Counted from the first letter of the stretch, positions 7,473 through 16,688 are shown. The stretch is 64,000 bases of DNA from JAHIQC01 sp964565645 (GCA_964565645.1 CAZMFQ010000010.1:61982-125981); one strand, 5' to 3'. Program-made: numbers and translations. The notes: a model not told the origin generated them from the letters alone.

Positions 7473-8762
7473 ATGCGCACCATCAACGTCGGCCTCATCG
7501 GCCTCGGCACCGTCGGTTCGGGAGTGGTCGAGATATTCGACCGCCATCGCGAGGACTTCGCCCGCCGCGCGGGCGTGGACATCCGCCTCACGCGCTTCGC
7601 CGACCGCACGACCGAGCGCTTCACCGATCTGGGTCTCGACCCGGCCGCCTGCTCCGACGACTGGCGCTCGGTGGTCGACGACCCCGCGGTCGACATCGTG
7701 ATCGAGCTCATCGGTGGGACGGGTGTCGCCCGCGACGTCGTCATCGCGGCGCTGGACGCCGGCAAGAGCGTCGTGACCGCCAACAAGGCGCTGATGGCCT
7801 CCGCCGGCCAGGAAGTGATGGACCACGCGCAGGCGCGCGGGGTGGACGTCGCGTTCGAGGCGAGCGTGGGTGGCGGCATCCCGATCATCGGCCCGCTCAA
7901 GCACTCTCTGACCTCCAATGAGATCACGAGCGTCATGGGCATCGTCAACGGCACGACCAACTACATGCTCACGCGCATGGCCGAGGACGGGCTGGCCTAC
8001 GACGACGCGCTCGCGGAGGCCCAGGCGGCCGGGTTCGCCGAGGCCGACCCGACGGCGGATGTCGACGGGCACGACGCCGCGGCCAAGATCGCGATCCTCG
8101 CCTCCATCGCCTTCAACAGCCGCGTGACGCTCGATCAGGTCCCGGCGGAGGGTATCCGCACCCTTGCGCCGATCGATCTCGCGTACGCCCGCGAGATGGG
8201 CTACGTGATCAAGCTGCTCGCCCTCGCGAACCGCACCGATGCCGGTGTGGACATCCGCGTGCACCCGACCATGATCCCCGCCGCGCATCCACTGGCGAGC
8301 GTCAACGGCGTCTACAACGCCATCTACGTGATCGGCGACGCCGTGGGCGAGACGATGTTCTTTGGCGAGGGCGCCGGATCCCTGCCCGCCGCCAGCGCGG
8401 TCGTCGGTGATGTGATCGAGGTGGCGCGCCACCAGGCCAAGGACTGTCTCGGGCTCGTGGGCTGCACCTGCACCGAGTCGCTTCCGGTGCGCGACATGGG
8501 CGATCTTGTGACCCGCTACTTCATCAGGCTGCAGGTCGCCGATGAGCCCGGTGTGCTCGCGACCACCTCGCGGGTGTTCGCCGATCACGGCGTGTCGCTC
8601 GCCTCGGTCATGCAGCCCGAGGTGGGCGAGGGCCGCACCGCGGAGCTCGTGTACGTCACCCACACCGCCTCCGAGGCCGCGGTCCGCGGAGCGCTCGCTG
8701 AGATCGGTGCGCTCGACGTCGTGGTCGCCATCGGCGCCGTCATCCGGGTCGAGGACCTGTAG
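7473..8762 (+). CDS. hom: Homoserine dehydrogenase
   Basis: Reduces aspartate semialdehyde to homoserine with NAD(P)H, in threonine and methionine synthesis. The 429-residue protein has an N-terminal Rossmann motif GLIGLGTVGSG (residues 7-17). The catalytic domain includes VTANKALM and FEASVGGGIPII, and an ACT domain occupies about residues 350-429 (FIRLQVADEPGVLA). That domain suggests feedback control by threonine. The frame opens earlier, but the ATG at 7473 with AGAGGAG eight bases upstream is the proper start. thrB follows directly; no thrC is in the window. Confidence 0.96.
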   Translation: MRTINVGLIGLGTVGSGVVEIFDRHREDFARRAGVDIRLTRFADRTTERFTDLGLDPAACSDDWRSVVDDPAVDIVIELIGGTGVARDVVIAALDAGKSVVTANKALMASAGQEVMDHAQARGVDVAFEASVGGGIPIIGPLKHSLTSNEITSVMGIVNGTTNYMLTRMAEDGLAYDDALAEAQAAGFAEADPTADVDGHDAAAKIAILASIAFNSRVTLDQVPAEGIRTLAPIDLAYAREMGYVIKLLALANRTDAGVDIRVHPTMIPAAHPLASVNGVYNAIYVIGDAVGETMFFGEGAGSLPAASAVVGDVIEVARHQAKDCLGLVGCTCTESLPVRDMGDLVTRYFIRLQVADEPGVLATTSRVFADHGVSLASVMQPEVGEGRTAELVYVTHTASEAAVRGALAEIGALDVVVAIGAVIRVEDL

Positions 8763-8766
8763 GCCG

Positions 8767-9684
8767 ATGGAACGGGTCACCATACGGACCCCTGCCACCA
8801 GCGCGAACGTCGGCCCCGGCTACGATGCCTTCGGTCTGGCGCTCGGCCTGTACAACACCTTCTCGGCGTCTCCCGCCGATGAATGGTCCGTCGAGATCAC
8901 CGGCGAGGGCGCCGCGAGCCTGAGGACCGACGCCGGCAACCGCGTCGCCGAGTCCATGCGGGTCGCGTTGGCCGAGGCCGGCTCCGATATCCGGGCGGCG
9001 CACATCGTGTGCCGCAACGAGGTCCCGACGGGACGCGGACTCGGCTCCTCGGCGGCAGCCATCGTCGGCGGGCTGATGCTCGCCGACGCGCTTGCGGGCG
9101 GGGTGCTCGGCAAGGAGCGGGTCTTTGAGCTGGCGGCCGGGATTGAGGGTCACTCCGACAACGTCGCCGCCGCGACCTGGGGCGGGTTCACGCTGGGCTG
9201 GGAGGACGACGGTCCGCGTGCACGCGTGCTAGCGCCCGACTGCGGCATCGCGGCGATCGCCGTGATCGCGGAGTGGGAACTGCCGACCGCGCAGTCCCGC
9301 GGCATGCTCCCTGAGAGCGTCGCGCACGCCGACGCCGTGTTCAACGTCTCGCGCGCCGGGCTGCTCGTGGCCGGGCTCGCCACGGGGGACCGCGAGATGT
9401 TCGCCGCCGGGCTCGCCGACCGCCTGCATCAGCGCTATCGCGCCTCGGCGGTCCGCGACTTCGAACTCGTGACCGCGACGCTCATGGCGTCGGGCTGTGA
9501 CGGGGCGGTGCTCTCGGGCGCCGGCCCCACGATCATCGGTCTCGTGATGGCCGAGGACGACGACCGGGCGCTCGAGCGGGCGCGCGGTGTGTGCGAGGCG
9601 GCGGCCCATCCGCTCTCGGCCGTCGGCGGTCGGCGGGCACCGCTCGCGCTTCCGATCGATCGCGAGGGCGCACGCCGCGTCTAG
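8767..9684 (+). CDS. thrB: Homoserine kinase
   Basis: GHMP-family kinase that phosphorylates homoserine for threonine synthesis. The 305-residue protein starts with the family motif PATSANVGPGYDAFG. It carries the ATP-binding motif PTGRGLGSSAAA (residues 87-98) and a third GHMP motif LSGAGPTI near residue 258. It begins four bases after the hom stop, so the two genes form one operon. The longer upstream reading frame lies inside hom and is rejected as coding. Confidence 0.95.
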   Translation: MERVTIRTPATSANVGPGYDAFGLALGLYNTFSASPADEWSVEITGEGAASLRTDAGNRVAESMRVALAEAGSDIRAAHIVCRNEVPTGRGLGSSAAAIVGGLMLADALAGGVLGKERVFELAAGIEGHSDNVAAATWGGFTLGWEDDGPRARVLAPDCGIAAIAVIAEWELPTAQSRGMLPESVAHADAVFNVSRAGLLVAGLATGDREMFAAGLADRLHQRYRASAVRDFELVTATLMASGCDGAVLSGAGPTIIGLVMAEDDDRALERARGVCEAAAHPLSAVGGRRAPLALPIDREGARRV

Positions 9685-9787
9685 CAGGTGCGATGCGGCA
9701 GTTGACCTTTCCGGTCGCGGTCGGGGAATATAGAGTGCACCGCACCTTCCGCCGCCGTGCGCGGCGCACCTTCCGCGGAGGAATCCC

Positions 9788-10792
9788 ATGGATGATCAGG
9801 GCCGTCAAGACCCGCCTCAGTACGCACCCGTCGTTCCGACGGCTCCCGCGCCCGTGCAGCGCAGCTCCTCGGCATGGAGATGGTTCGTGGGGATCATGCT
9901 CGTGCTCATCCTGGCGACCTTCGCCTGCTGCGGTCTGTCGTTCGCCTCGCTCGGGGCGCAGTCGGGACTGGGCGGCGACGTCGCGCTGGGTGAGTCCATC
10001 GCCGTGATCCACATCGACGGCGTTATCGCCGGGACCGGCAGCGCCGTCAACGGGGTCATCACACCCGAGGACGTCCTCTACCAGCTCGACCAGGCGCTTT
10101 CCGACGACAACGTCAAGGCGATCCTGCTGCGCATCGATTCGCCCGGCGGGACCGTGGCCGCCTCGCAGGAGATCGCGATGGAGGTGGCTTATGCCGCCGA
10201 GGAGAAGCCCGTGATCGCGAGTGTGGGCGACGTGGGTGCGAGCGGCGCGTACATGGTCGCCTCGCAGTGCGACGAGATCATCGCGCTGCCGACCTCGGCG
10301 GTGGGCAGCATCGGCGTCATCACCGAGATCCCCAACGTCGCCGGGCTGCTCGACAAGCTCGGGGTGCAGTTCACCGTGCTCACTGCCGGCAAGTACAAGG
10401 ACGCCGGCAGCCCCTACCGGTCGCTCACGCCGACCGAGACCACGCTCATCCAGCAGGAGGTCGACAACGCCTACGAGGAGTTCATCACGATCGTGGCCGA
10501 GGGCAGGGACCTGCCCGAGGAGAAGGTCCGCGAGATGGCGACCGGGTGGGCGTACTCCGCGCGTGAGGGCGAGAAGCTCGGGCTCGTGGACACCCTGGGC
10601 ACCTACAACGACGCCGTCGACCGCGCCGCCGAACTCGGCGGTATCGACGGCGATCCGGGCATCGTGACCTACGACACCACCGGGTACGGGGACCTGCTGA
10701 GCACGCTCCTCGGCGTCAAGAGCAGCCTGGACCGGATAGGCTCCATCGCGCCCGACATGGGCACCGACGGCAGGGCCGCGCTGCCCAAGTAG
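9788..10792 (+). CDS. sppA: Signal peptide peptidase SppA (family S49)
   Basis: Membrane-bound Ser/Lys protease that clears cleaved signal peptides. The 334-residue protein has a proline-rich cytoplasmic start and one membrane segment at about 31-53. The S49 domain follows, with nucleophile Ser152 in VGASGAYMVAS and the general-base lysine in AGKYKDAG (Lys204 by comparison with the Bacillus enzyme). GGAGGA seven bases upstream supports the ATG. The 103-bp gap before it contains TTGACC at 9702 with an AT-rich stretch after it, a possible promoter with unusual spacing. It is the short, single-domain form of SppA. Confidence 0.92.
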   Translation: MDDQGRQDPPQYAPVVPTAPAPVQRSSSAWRWFVGIMLVLILATFACCGLSFASLGAQSGLGGDVALGESIAVIHIDGVIAGTGSAVNGVITPEDVLYQLDQALSDDNVKAILLRIDSPGGTVAASQEIAMEVAYAAEEKPVIASVGDVGASGAYMVASQCDEIIALPTSAVGSIGVITEIPNVAGLLDKLGVQFTVLTAGKYKDAGSPYRSLTPTETTLIQQEVDNAYEEFITIVAEGRDLPEEKVREMATGWAYSAREGEKLGLVDTLGTYNDAVDRAAELGGIDGDPGIVTYDTTGYGDLLSTLLGVKSSLDRIGSIAPDMGTDGRAALPK

Positions 10793-10812
10793 CGCTCCGA
10801 GGGGACGCCGAG

Positions 10813-12159
10813 ATGACGCGAGTGGTCGCACTCATAGACGGAGAGCACTATCCCCCCGTGGTGCGCTTCGCGCTCGCGAGCCTGGCCAACGAGCACGAGG
10901 TCGTCGCGGCGGCCTTCGTGGGCGGCACCGAGAAGGTCGATCTCGAACGCGGCGCGGACACCTACGGCGTGCCGGTCATCTTCGCGCCGACGGCGGATGA
11001 GGCGCTGGCCGCCGCCATCGAACGATACGAGCCGTGCGCCGTGATCGACCTGTCCGACGAGCCGGTCGTCTCCTCGGCCGACAGGTTCCGCCTTGCGGGT
11101 ATCGCACTCGCGCACGGTGTCGAGTACCGCGGCGCGGACTTCGCGTTCACGCCGCCGCGCTCGCGCCTTGCGACCCACACACCGACCCTCGCGCTCATCG
11201 GGACCGGCAAGCGTGTCGGCAAGACCGCGGTCTCGGGCTATGTCGCGCGTACGCTCTCGGCCGCCGGCCGCGACATCTGCGTGCTCGCCATGGGCCGCGG
11301 GGGGCCGGGCGAGCCCGAGCTCATCCACGGCGAGCAGGTGCGGCTCACCACGCCCGACCTGCTCGAGCTCGCGAGACAGGGCAAGCACGCGAGCAGCGAC
11401 AACTACGAGGACGCGGTGATGAGCCGCGTGACGACGGTCGGCTGCAGGCGCTGCGGCGGCGGTATGGCGGGGGAGACCTTCTTCTCCAATGTCCCGGAAG
11501 GCGCGCGGCTGGCCGATACACTCGGCAAGGAGCTTATCGTCCTGGAAGGTTCGGGCGCCGCGATCCCGCCGGTGCACGCGGATGCCAGCGCGCTCGTGAT
11601 CGGCGCCGGGCGCGGCATGAGCTACATCGACGGCTACTTCGGGCCCTACCGGCTCGGCCTTGCCGATCTCGTGGTGATCGCTTCCGCCGAGGAGCCGATC
11701 GCCGATTCCTCGCAGATCGAGGCGATGCGCCGTGCGGTGGCCAAGCAGCGCCCCGACGTGCCGTGCGTGACGACCACGTTCCGCCCGCATCCGGTCGAAC
11801 CGGTCGAGGGCAGCCGCGTGTTCTTTGCCACGACCGCGCCAGAGGCCGTGCTCTCCAAGCTCACCGCACATCTCGAGGCCGAGTTCGGCTGCGAGGTCGT
11901 GGCCGCGAGTCCGCACCTGAGCAACCGCGCGCTCCTGCGCGAGGACATGCGGGCGGCGGCGGGCACCTACGACCTGCTCCTGACCGAGCTCAAGGCCGCC
12001 GCGATCGACGTCGTGGCGGCTGCCGGCGAGGACGCCGGGGTGCCGACGGTGCTCTGCGACAACGTGCCCGTGGCGACCGACGGCTCGGACCTCGGCGCGC
12101 TCGTGATCGACGTCGCCCGGACCGCGCTCGCGCGCGGCCTCGCGAGGCGGGACGCGTGA
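10813..12159 (+). CDS. Cyclic 2,3-diphosphoglycerate synthetase homologue
   Basis: A 448-residue protein matching the cyclic 2,3-diphosphoglycerate synthetase family, which closes 2,3-diphosphoglycerate into its cyclic trianhydride form using ATP. Its domains are an N-terminal segment (about 1-120) and a P-loop domain with GTGKRVGKT at 130-138. A CxxC pair (Cys211, Cys214) lies in a glycine-rich stretch, and IEAMRRAV and a C-terminal domain follow. The next gene, overlapping the stop, encodes the kinase that makes the substrate, which strongly supports the assignment. The family is best known from Methanothermus; in bacteria the product has rarely been examined, so actual cyclic diphosphoglycerate synthesis here is inferred. 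Confidence 0.82.
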   Translation: MTRVVALIDGEHYPPVVRFALASLANEHEVVAAAFVGGTEKVDLERGADTYGVPVIFAPTADEALAAAIERYEPCAVIDLSDEPVVSSADRFRLAGIALAHGVEYRGADFAFTPPRSRLATHTPTLALIGTGKRVGKTAVSGYVARTLSAAGRDICVLAMGRGGPGEPELIHGEQVRLTTPDLLELARQGKHASSDNYEDAVMSRVTTVGCRRCGGGMAGETFFSNVPEGARLADTLGKELIVLEGSGAAIPPVHADASALVIGAGRGMSYIDGYFGPYRLGLADLVVIASAEEPIADSSQIEAMRRAVAKQRPDVPCVTTTFRPHPVEPVEGSRVFFATTAPEAVLSKLTAHLEAEFGCEVVAASPHLSNRALLREDMRAAAGTYDLLLTELKAAAIDVVAAAGEDAGVPTVLCDNVPVATDGSDLGALVIDVARTALARGLARRDA

Positions 12160-13076
12160 TGGCCGAGAACAAGATCATCACGCTCTCGGACAAGGCGCAC
12201 GGCCTGCCGTTCTCCAAGGGCCTCCTCGCGCAGTCCTTCACGGCGACCGGCATCCCGCCGGGCAAGGCCTACACCATCGCTACGGCGATCCAGACGGATC
12301 TGCGCGAGCGTGACGAGCTCTCGATCACGATGCAGCGCCTCAGGGCGCTTGCGACCGACTACCTCGAGCGCATGGCCGGCAGCGAGTACGCCGCCCGCTA
12401 CCGCAAGCTCTACGAGCTCTCCAAGCTCGATAAGCCGCTCGTGGTGCTCATCGGCGGAACGACCGGCGTGGGCAAGTCCACCATCGCCACCGAGGTGGCA
12501 CACCGGCTCGGTATCACGCGGATCGTATCGACGGATTCCATTCGCGAGGTCATGCGTGGTATCTTTACCAAGGAGCTCATGCCCGCGATCTATGAAAGCG
12601 CGTTCAACGCGTGGCGAGGTCTCCGAGTCCCGGTGCCGCACGGCGCCAACCCCGTGATCGTCGGATTCCGCGAGCAGACCGCCGTGGTGACGACCGCGGT
12701 CAAGGCGCTGATCGACCGGTCGGTGCTGGAGGGGGACAGCCTGGTTCTCGAGGGCGTCCACCTTGTCCCGGGGTATATCGACGCGAGCAACTTCAAGAAC
12801 GCGCGCGTCGTGCAGCTTGTCATCACCGTCGATGATGAAGACGCCCATCGCAGCCACTTCTACATCCGCGAGGTCCAGACCGACGGCATGCGGCCGTTCG
12901 AGAGGTACCGGGCGAACTTCGGCAGCATCAGACTCCTCGGCCACTATGTCGAGGATATGGCCCATGAGCACGGCATCCCCGTGATCGTGAGCCACCAGTT
13001 GGACGTGACGATCGCCGATGTGATCGAACACATCGTCAACGCGGCGATCGAGGACGAGTACGACGCGCACGGCTAA
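12159..13076 (+). CDS. 2-phosphoglycerate kinase
   Basis: Predicted to phosphorylate 2-phosphoglycerate to 2,3-diphosphoglycerate, the first step of cyclic diphosphoglycerate synthesis. The 305-residue protein has an N-terminal region of about 90 residues resembling an ATP-cone (FTATGIPPGKAYTIA). A P-loop kinase domain follows with GGTTGVGKST at 99-108 and the acidic VSTDSIREVMR. The ATG overlaps the stop of the synthetase gene (TGATG), so the two are translationally coupled. The kinase fold is certain; the substrate assignment rests on family resemblance and the gene pairing. Confidence 0.85.
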   Translation: MAENKIITLSDKAHGLPFSKGLLAQSFTATGIPPGKAYTIATAIQTDLRERDELSITMQRLRALATDYLERMAGSEYAARYRKLYELSKLDKPLVVLIGGTTGVGKSTIATEVAHRLGITRIVSTDSIREVMRGIFTKELMPAIYESAFNAWRGLRVPVPHGANPVIVGFREQTAVVTTAVKALIDRSVLEGDSLVLEGVHLVPGYIDASNFKNARVVQLVITVDDEDAHRSHFYIREVQTDGMRPFERYRANFGSIRLLGHYVEDMAHEHGIPVIVSHQLDVTIADVIEHIVNAAIEDEYDAHG

Positions 13077-13101
13077 TCGGACGAGAGAAAGGCACGGCCA
13101 C

Positions 13102-13764
13102 GTGAAGTTCTTCCTGGATACGGCGAACATCGCCGAGATCGAAGAAGCCGCGAGCTGGGGGGTGCTCTCGGGTGTCACCACGAACCCGACGCTGTACGCC
13201 CGTGAAGGCGGGAAACTCGCGGATTTCCACAACCACCTCAAGAGGATCTGCGAGATAGTCGACGGCCCCGTGAGCGGGGAGACCGTCGGCCTTGTGCGCG
13301 ACGAGATCGTCCGCGAGGGCGAGGAGCTCGCCGCGATCGCGCCGAACCTCATCGTGAAGGTCCCCACGATGCCCGAGGGCCTCGCGGCCACCAAGGCGCT
13401 CTCGGCCAAGGGCATCAAGGTGAACATGACGCTGTGCTTCACCGTCCCGCAGGCGATACTGGCGGCGCGTTCGGGCGCCTCCTACATCTCGCCGTTCGTG
13501 GGCCGCTTCGACGACATCTCCGAAGACGGCATCGACCAGCTCTCGCAGGTCGTCACGGCACTGGGCAACTACGACTTCGGTCACGACGTCGAGGTCATCG
13601 CCGCATCGATACGCAGCGCGAACCACGTGACGCAGGCGGCCCTCATGGGCGCCGACATCGCCACGGTGCCGTTCGCGGTGCTCAAGAACCTCGTCAAGCA
13701 CCCGCTGACGGACCGGGGACTCGAATCGTTCCTGGCGGACTGGGAGAAGGTCAAGAACTCATGA
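13102..13764 (+). CDS. fsa: Fructose-6-phosphate aldolase / small transaldolase
   Basis: A 220-residue class I aldolase of the TalC/FSA subfamily. It has the start MKFFLDTANIAEIEEA, the TTNPTL motif at 26-31 and Schiff-base Lys86 in NLIVKVP. The size fits the short subfamily rather than classical transaldolase B (over 310 residues). Whether it works as transaldolase or as fructose-6-phosphate aldolase cannot be decided by eye. GTG start with AGAAAGG upstream. Its last four bases overlap the rho start, so it shares the rho transcript. The sugar-phosphate link fits the phosphoglycerate genes before it. Confidence 0.9.
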   Translation: MKFFLDTANIAEIEEAASWGVLSGVTTNPTLYAREGGKLADFHNHLKRICEIVDGPVSGETVGLVRDEIVREGEELAAIAPNLIVKVPTMPEGLAATKALSAKGIKVNMTLCFTVPQAILAARSGASYISPFVGRFDDISEDGIDQLSQVVTALGNYDFGHDVEVIAASIRSANHVTQAALMGADIATVPFAVLKNLVKHPLTDRGLESFLADWEKVKNS

Positions 13765-15104
13765 GCGCGAGACCCCGCAAGCGCGGCCGCCGTGGCGGTG
13801 GCCAGCAGGACAACCCGCAGCCCTCGATCACCAAGGTCGAGCTCGAAGCCAAGACCGTCGCCGAACTCCGCGCGATGGCCGCTGAGATCGAACTCGACGT
13901 CAAGGCACTCAAGAAGAAGGACGAGCTCGTCTCGGCCATCTTCGAGGCAAAGGTGAAGGCCGAGGGCTTCATCGACATCATGGGCGTGCTCGACGTCCTG
14001 CCCGAGGGCTACGGCTTCATCCGCACGAGCGGATACCTGCCCGGCGACAAGGACGTCTACTGCTCGATGTCGCAGATCCGCAAGTTCGACCTGCGTCGGG
14101 GCGACCTCATCAAGGGACAGGTCCGTCCGCCCAAGGACAACGAGAAGTACTCGGCCCTCCAGCGCGTCGATCTCGTCAACGGCCTGACCGTGGACGAGGC
14201 CCGCGGGCGCAAGCGCTTCAGCGACCTGACGCCGGTCTACCCCGACGAGCGGCTGCGCATGGAGCACGGCCCCGCGTCGATGACCGCGCGCGTCATCGAC
14301 CTGGTCGCACCGATCGGCAAGGGACAGCGCGGGCTCATCGTCTCGCCCCCCAAGGCCGGCAAGACCACCGTCCTCAAGGACATCGCGGCGGCCATCACCG
14401 CCAACAACCCCGAGGTCCATCTGATGTGCCTGCTCGTGGACGAGCGTCCCGAGGAAGTCACCGACATGGAGCGCTCGATCCACGGCGAGGTCGTGAGCTC
14501 GACGTTCGACATGCCCTCAGAGAATCACATCGCCGTCGCCGAGCTCCTCATGGAGCGCGCCAAGCGCCTCGTCGAGGCCGGCTTCGACGTTGTCATCCTG
14601 CTCGACTCGATCACCCGTCTGGCGCGTGCGTACAACCTCGCGCAGCCGGCGTCCGGACGCATCCTGTCCGGCGGTGTCGACTCGACCGCGCTCTACCCGC
14701 CCAAGAAGTTCTTCGGCGCAGCGCGCAACATCGAGTTCGGCGGCTCGCTCACGATCCTGGCGACCGCGCTGGTGGACACCGGCTCCAAGATGGACGAGGT
14801 CATCTTCGAGGAGTTCAAGGGCACCGGCAACATGGAGCTGCGTCTCGACCGCTCGATGGCCGACCGCCGCATCTTCCCCGCGATCGACGTCGTCTCCAGC
14901 GGCACCCGCAAAGAGGAGCTGCTGCTCGATCCCGCCGAGGCGCCGTTCGTGTGGGGCCTGCGCCGCATCCTTCACGGCGTGGACTCGCCCGAACGCGCGA
15001 TCGACATGCTCATCAAGGGCCTCAAGCAGACCGAGTCAAACCAGCTGTTCCTGACCAAGATGGCGCGCAGCGCCAAGGACAAGAGCAACGGTATCGATCT
15101 GTAG
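13761..15104 (+). CDS. rho: Transcription termination factor Rho
   Basis: Hexameric RNA helicase that ends transcription. The 447-residue protein has a short basic N-terminus (PRKRGRRGGGQQ), a Rho_N helical domain (about 30-62), and a cold-shock RNA-binding domain (about 70-140, including LPEGYGFIR). The RecA-like ATPase has Walker A SPPKAGKT at 195-202 and Walker B VVILLDSITR. It lacks the very long acidic/basic insertion of Micrococcus or Streptomyces Rho. The ATG overlaps the fsa stop. rho followed at some distance by rpmE is the ancestral actinobacterial order. Confidence 0.97.
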   Translation: MSARPRKRGRRGGGQQDNPQPSITKVELEAKTVAELRAMAAEIELDVKALKKKDELVSAIFEAKVKAEGFIDIMGVLDVLPEGYGFIRTSGYLPGDKDVYCSMSQIRKFDLRRGDLIKGQVRPPKDNEKYSALQRVDLVNGLTVDEARGRKRFSDLTPVYPDERLRMEHGPASMTARVIDLVAPIGKGQRGLIVSPPKAGKTTVLKDIAAAITANNPEVHLMCLLVDERPEEVTDMERSIHGEVVSSTFDMPSENHIAVAELLMERAKRLVEAGFDVVILLDSITRLARAYNLAQPASGRILSGGVDSTALYPPKKFFGAARNIEFGGSLTILATALVDTGSKMDEVIFEEFKGTGNMELRLDRSMADRRIFPAIDVVSSGTRKEELLLDPAEAPFVWGLRRILHGVDSPERAIDMLIKGLKQTESNQLFLTKMARSAKDKSNGIDL

Positions 15105-15178
15105 GCGGAGCCGAGGATGCGCTGCGACGCCGAGGAACGCGTCAGGTCAACGGCAACCTTTCCGAGACCATTGCGCTC

Positions 15179-15208
15179 TTGACGTTCGCTCGATGGGGGG
15201 GGCATTAT
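15179..15208 (+). promoter_or_regulatory. Candidate promoter for the secreted-protein gene at 15325
   Basis: TTGACG (15179-15184) and CATTAT (15203-15208) are separated by 18 bp, giving a predicted start near 15215 and a leader of about 110 nt. It lies in the 220-bp gap after rho, which otherwise shows no gene or clear terminator. Confidence 0.4.
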
Positions 15209-15324
15209 TCAGTTGGCAGCCGAGGCAAGTTGGGTGACTAGCAGACTCGCGGTTGTGGGTGCGGCTCTGAATACCACGGCTATTCTCGGATGCGCTTGTG
15301 CACATCGACTCGGAGGTAGACTCG

Positions 15325-16002
15325 ATGGGGTTGCGACGAGCAGTGATGGCCTGTGCGTTTCTTGTGGCGCTGCTGACGCCAGCGGTCGCCTCGGCCACGA
15401 CTGGCACCTACATTCTTGGTGTCAGCACCGGACCTCTAGCCTACGGCGTGTATGGACAGGCCTACTGCTATCCGTGGCCCGAATGCCCCTACGGAAACAG
15501 CAAGCACGTAGAGTCGCTCTACGTCCGCGACTCTAGCGGCCGCTTCGTCGAAATCGGGATTGAGAACAGCTACTTCAGCGTTGACTGGACGAAGGATCCC
15601 GACAAGCCAGCGGCCGTCTTCGTGGCCTATGAGGACTTGCCGACGCTGCCCTACCGCTCGTACTACAAGGCCGCTGCGAACCCATCAACATGGATCGCCT
15701 TTGAGGTGAACAACCATCAGATGTATGCGCCGGGTGCTTCCTCATGGTATGCCGCCTGGAATGGGAACACGGTACTGCACGGACTCGCAATGCCTTCTTT
15801 CTGGAATGGCGAGGCGCTCGGTGCCTCTGAACGCTGGATCTCGGCAGATTCGCGTTCATCGTTTCGATACATGCAGTACAAACGTATCCAAGGCAACTGG
15901 GGCGGCTTCCCTGACACCGATTTTCGAGACTACGATTCCCTGTACGGGGCGGAAATGGTACCCGGGTTCACCAATCGCTTCTACATGGCTGGCGGCATCT
16001 AG
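15325..16002 (+). CDS. Secreted protein of unknown function
   Basis: A 225-residue protein with a clear signal peptide (MGLRRAVMACAFLVALLTP, cleavage near ASA at 26-28). The mature part is rich in Tyr, Trp and Phe, contains the pair CYPWPEC, and ends without an anchor, so secretion is likely. I recognise no family. A GGAGG site at 15312-15316 supports the ATG at 15325 rather than the GTG at 15298. Codon use is visibly AT-richer than in rho or rpmE, and it sits with the next gene inside an otherwise conserved rho-rpmE neighbourhood, suggesting acquisition. Confidence 0.75.
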   Translation: MGLRRAVMACAFLVALLTPAVASATTGTYILGVSTGPLAYGVYGQAYCYPWPECPYGNSKHVESLYVRDSSGRFVEIGIENSYFSVDWTKDPDKPAAVFVAYEDLPTLPYRSYYKAAANPSTWIAFEVNNHQMYAPGASSWYAAWNGNTVLHGLAMPSFWNGEALGASERWISADSRSSFRYMQYKRIQGNWGGFPDTDFRDYDSLYGAEMVPGFTNRFYMAGGI

Positions 16003-16037
16003 GGGAACCGCCTGAGTTTCGAATGGAGGCACGAGGT

Positions 16038-16688
16038 ATGTTGAGGAGACAGATCACCATCTCTGTGGCCGCGGTTGCCTGTGCGGTGTTGTTGGTTGGC
16101 TGCGCGTCGCGTCAAACGACTGCTGTGCGACCCACCGAGAACCGCTTCGGTCACACGAATGGCGTTGCACTCGAAGAATGGGAGAGTAGGGGAACCCCCT
16201 TCGACACGGTCGACAAGGCCTCCGCCGTCAACGCATACTCGATTGCACGGCTTCCCAAAGCGTCCGGACGAGAGTACCGTGGCGCGCTTCTCTTGGACCG
16301 GCTCGACCCGGCCGGGATGGCTCTTCCCGAAGATGCGAGACCGCTATTTCAGTTTATCGATGGAGTACGGTTCGAGCAGTGGCCGTACGCGAGCGCCGAG
16401 GAAGCCGAGCAAGTTGTGCGTGCAGCGGACACGAACAAGGCCAGCGGAGTGCCAACAACGCGTGAGGCCGAAGTGAACGGGCGCTTCGCGATTGTTGAAG
16501 ACGCAAGTGTGCCTACAGATTCACTCGACGGCTCTGGTCAGCCCTCAGGTGCGTACGTTCCTCTGTCATCAGTGATTTGGTCGGATGGGAGTATGGTGTT
16601 CGCCCTGCGGGGGGATGGCGTGTCTGTGGAGGAACTGCTGAAGATCGCCGAAGCGATCGTGGTCCCCAGCAACATGGATTCACGATAG
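16038..16688 (+). CDS. Predicted lipoprotein of unknown function
   Basis: A 216-residue protein with a lipoprotein signal (basic start MLRRQ, hydrophobic stretch, lipobox LVGC with the acylated Cys near residue 22). The C-terminal segment FALRGDGVSVEELLKIAEAI loosely recalls DUF4367-type domains; I would not claim more. An upstream in-frame ATG at 16023 is possible, but the one at 16038 has GGAGGC and GAGG sites just before it. It is separated by 35 bp from the secreted protein before it and shares its AT-richer composition, so the two were probably gained together. Confidence 0.72.
   Translation: MLRRQITISVAAVACAVLLVGCASRQTTAVRPTENRFGHTNGVALEEWESRGTPFDTVDKASAVNAYSIARLPKASGREYRGALLLDRLDPAGMALPEDARPLFQFIDGVRFEQWPYASAEEAEQVVRAADTNKASGVPTTREAEVNGRFAIVEDASVPTDSLDGSGQPSGAYVPLSSVIWSDGSMVFALRGDGVSVEELLKIAEAIVVPSNMDSR

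Noticed and set aside
7310..7960. Long N-terminal extension of the cytochrome on the minus strand
   Set aside because: It is antisense to hom and has shadow-like composition; the TTG at 7309 has a ribosome site and is followed at once by the membrane anchor.
15213..15536. Alternative frame overlapping the secreted protein
   Set aside because: It lacks a signal peptide and ribosome site, while the overlapping frame from 15325 has both.
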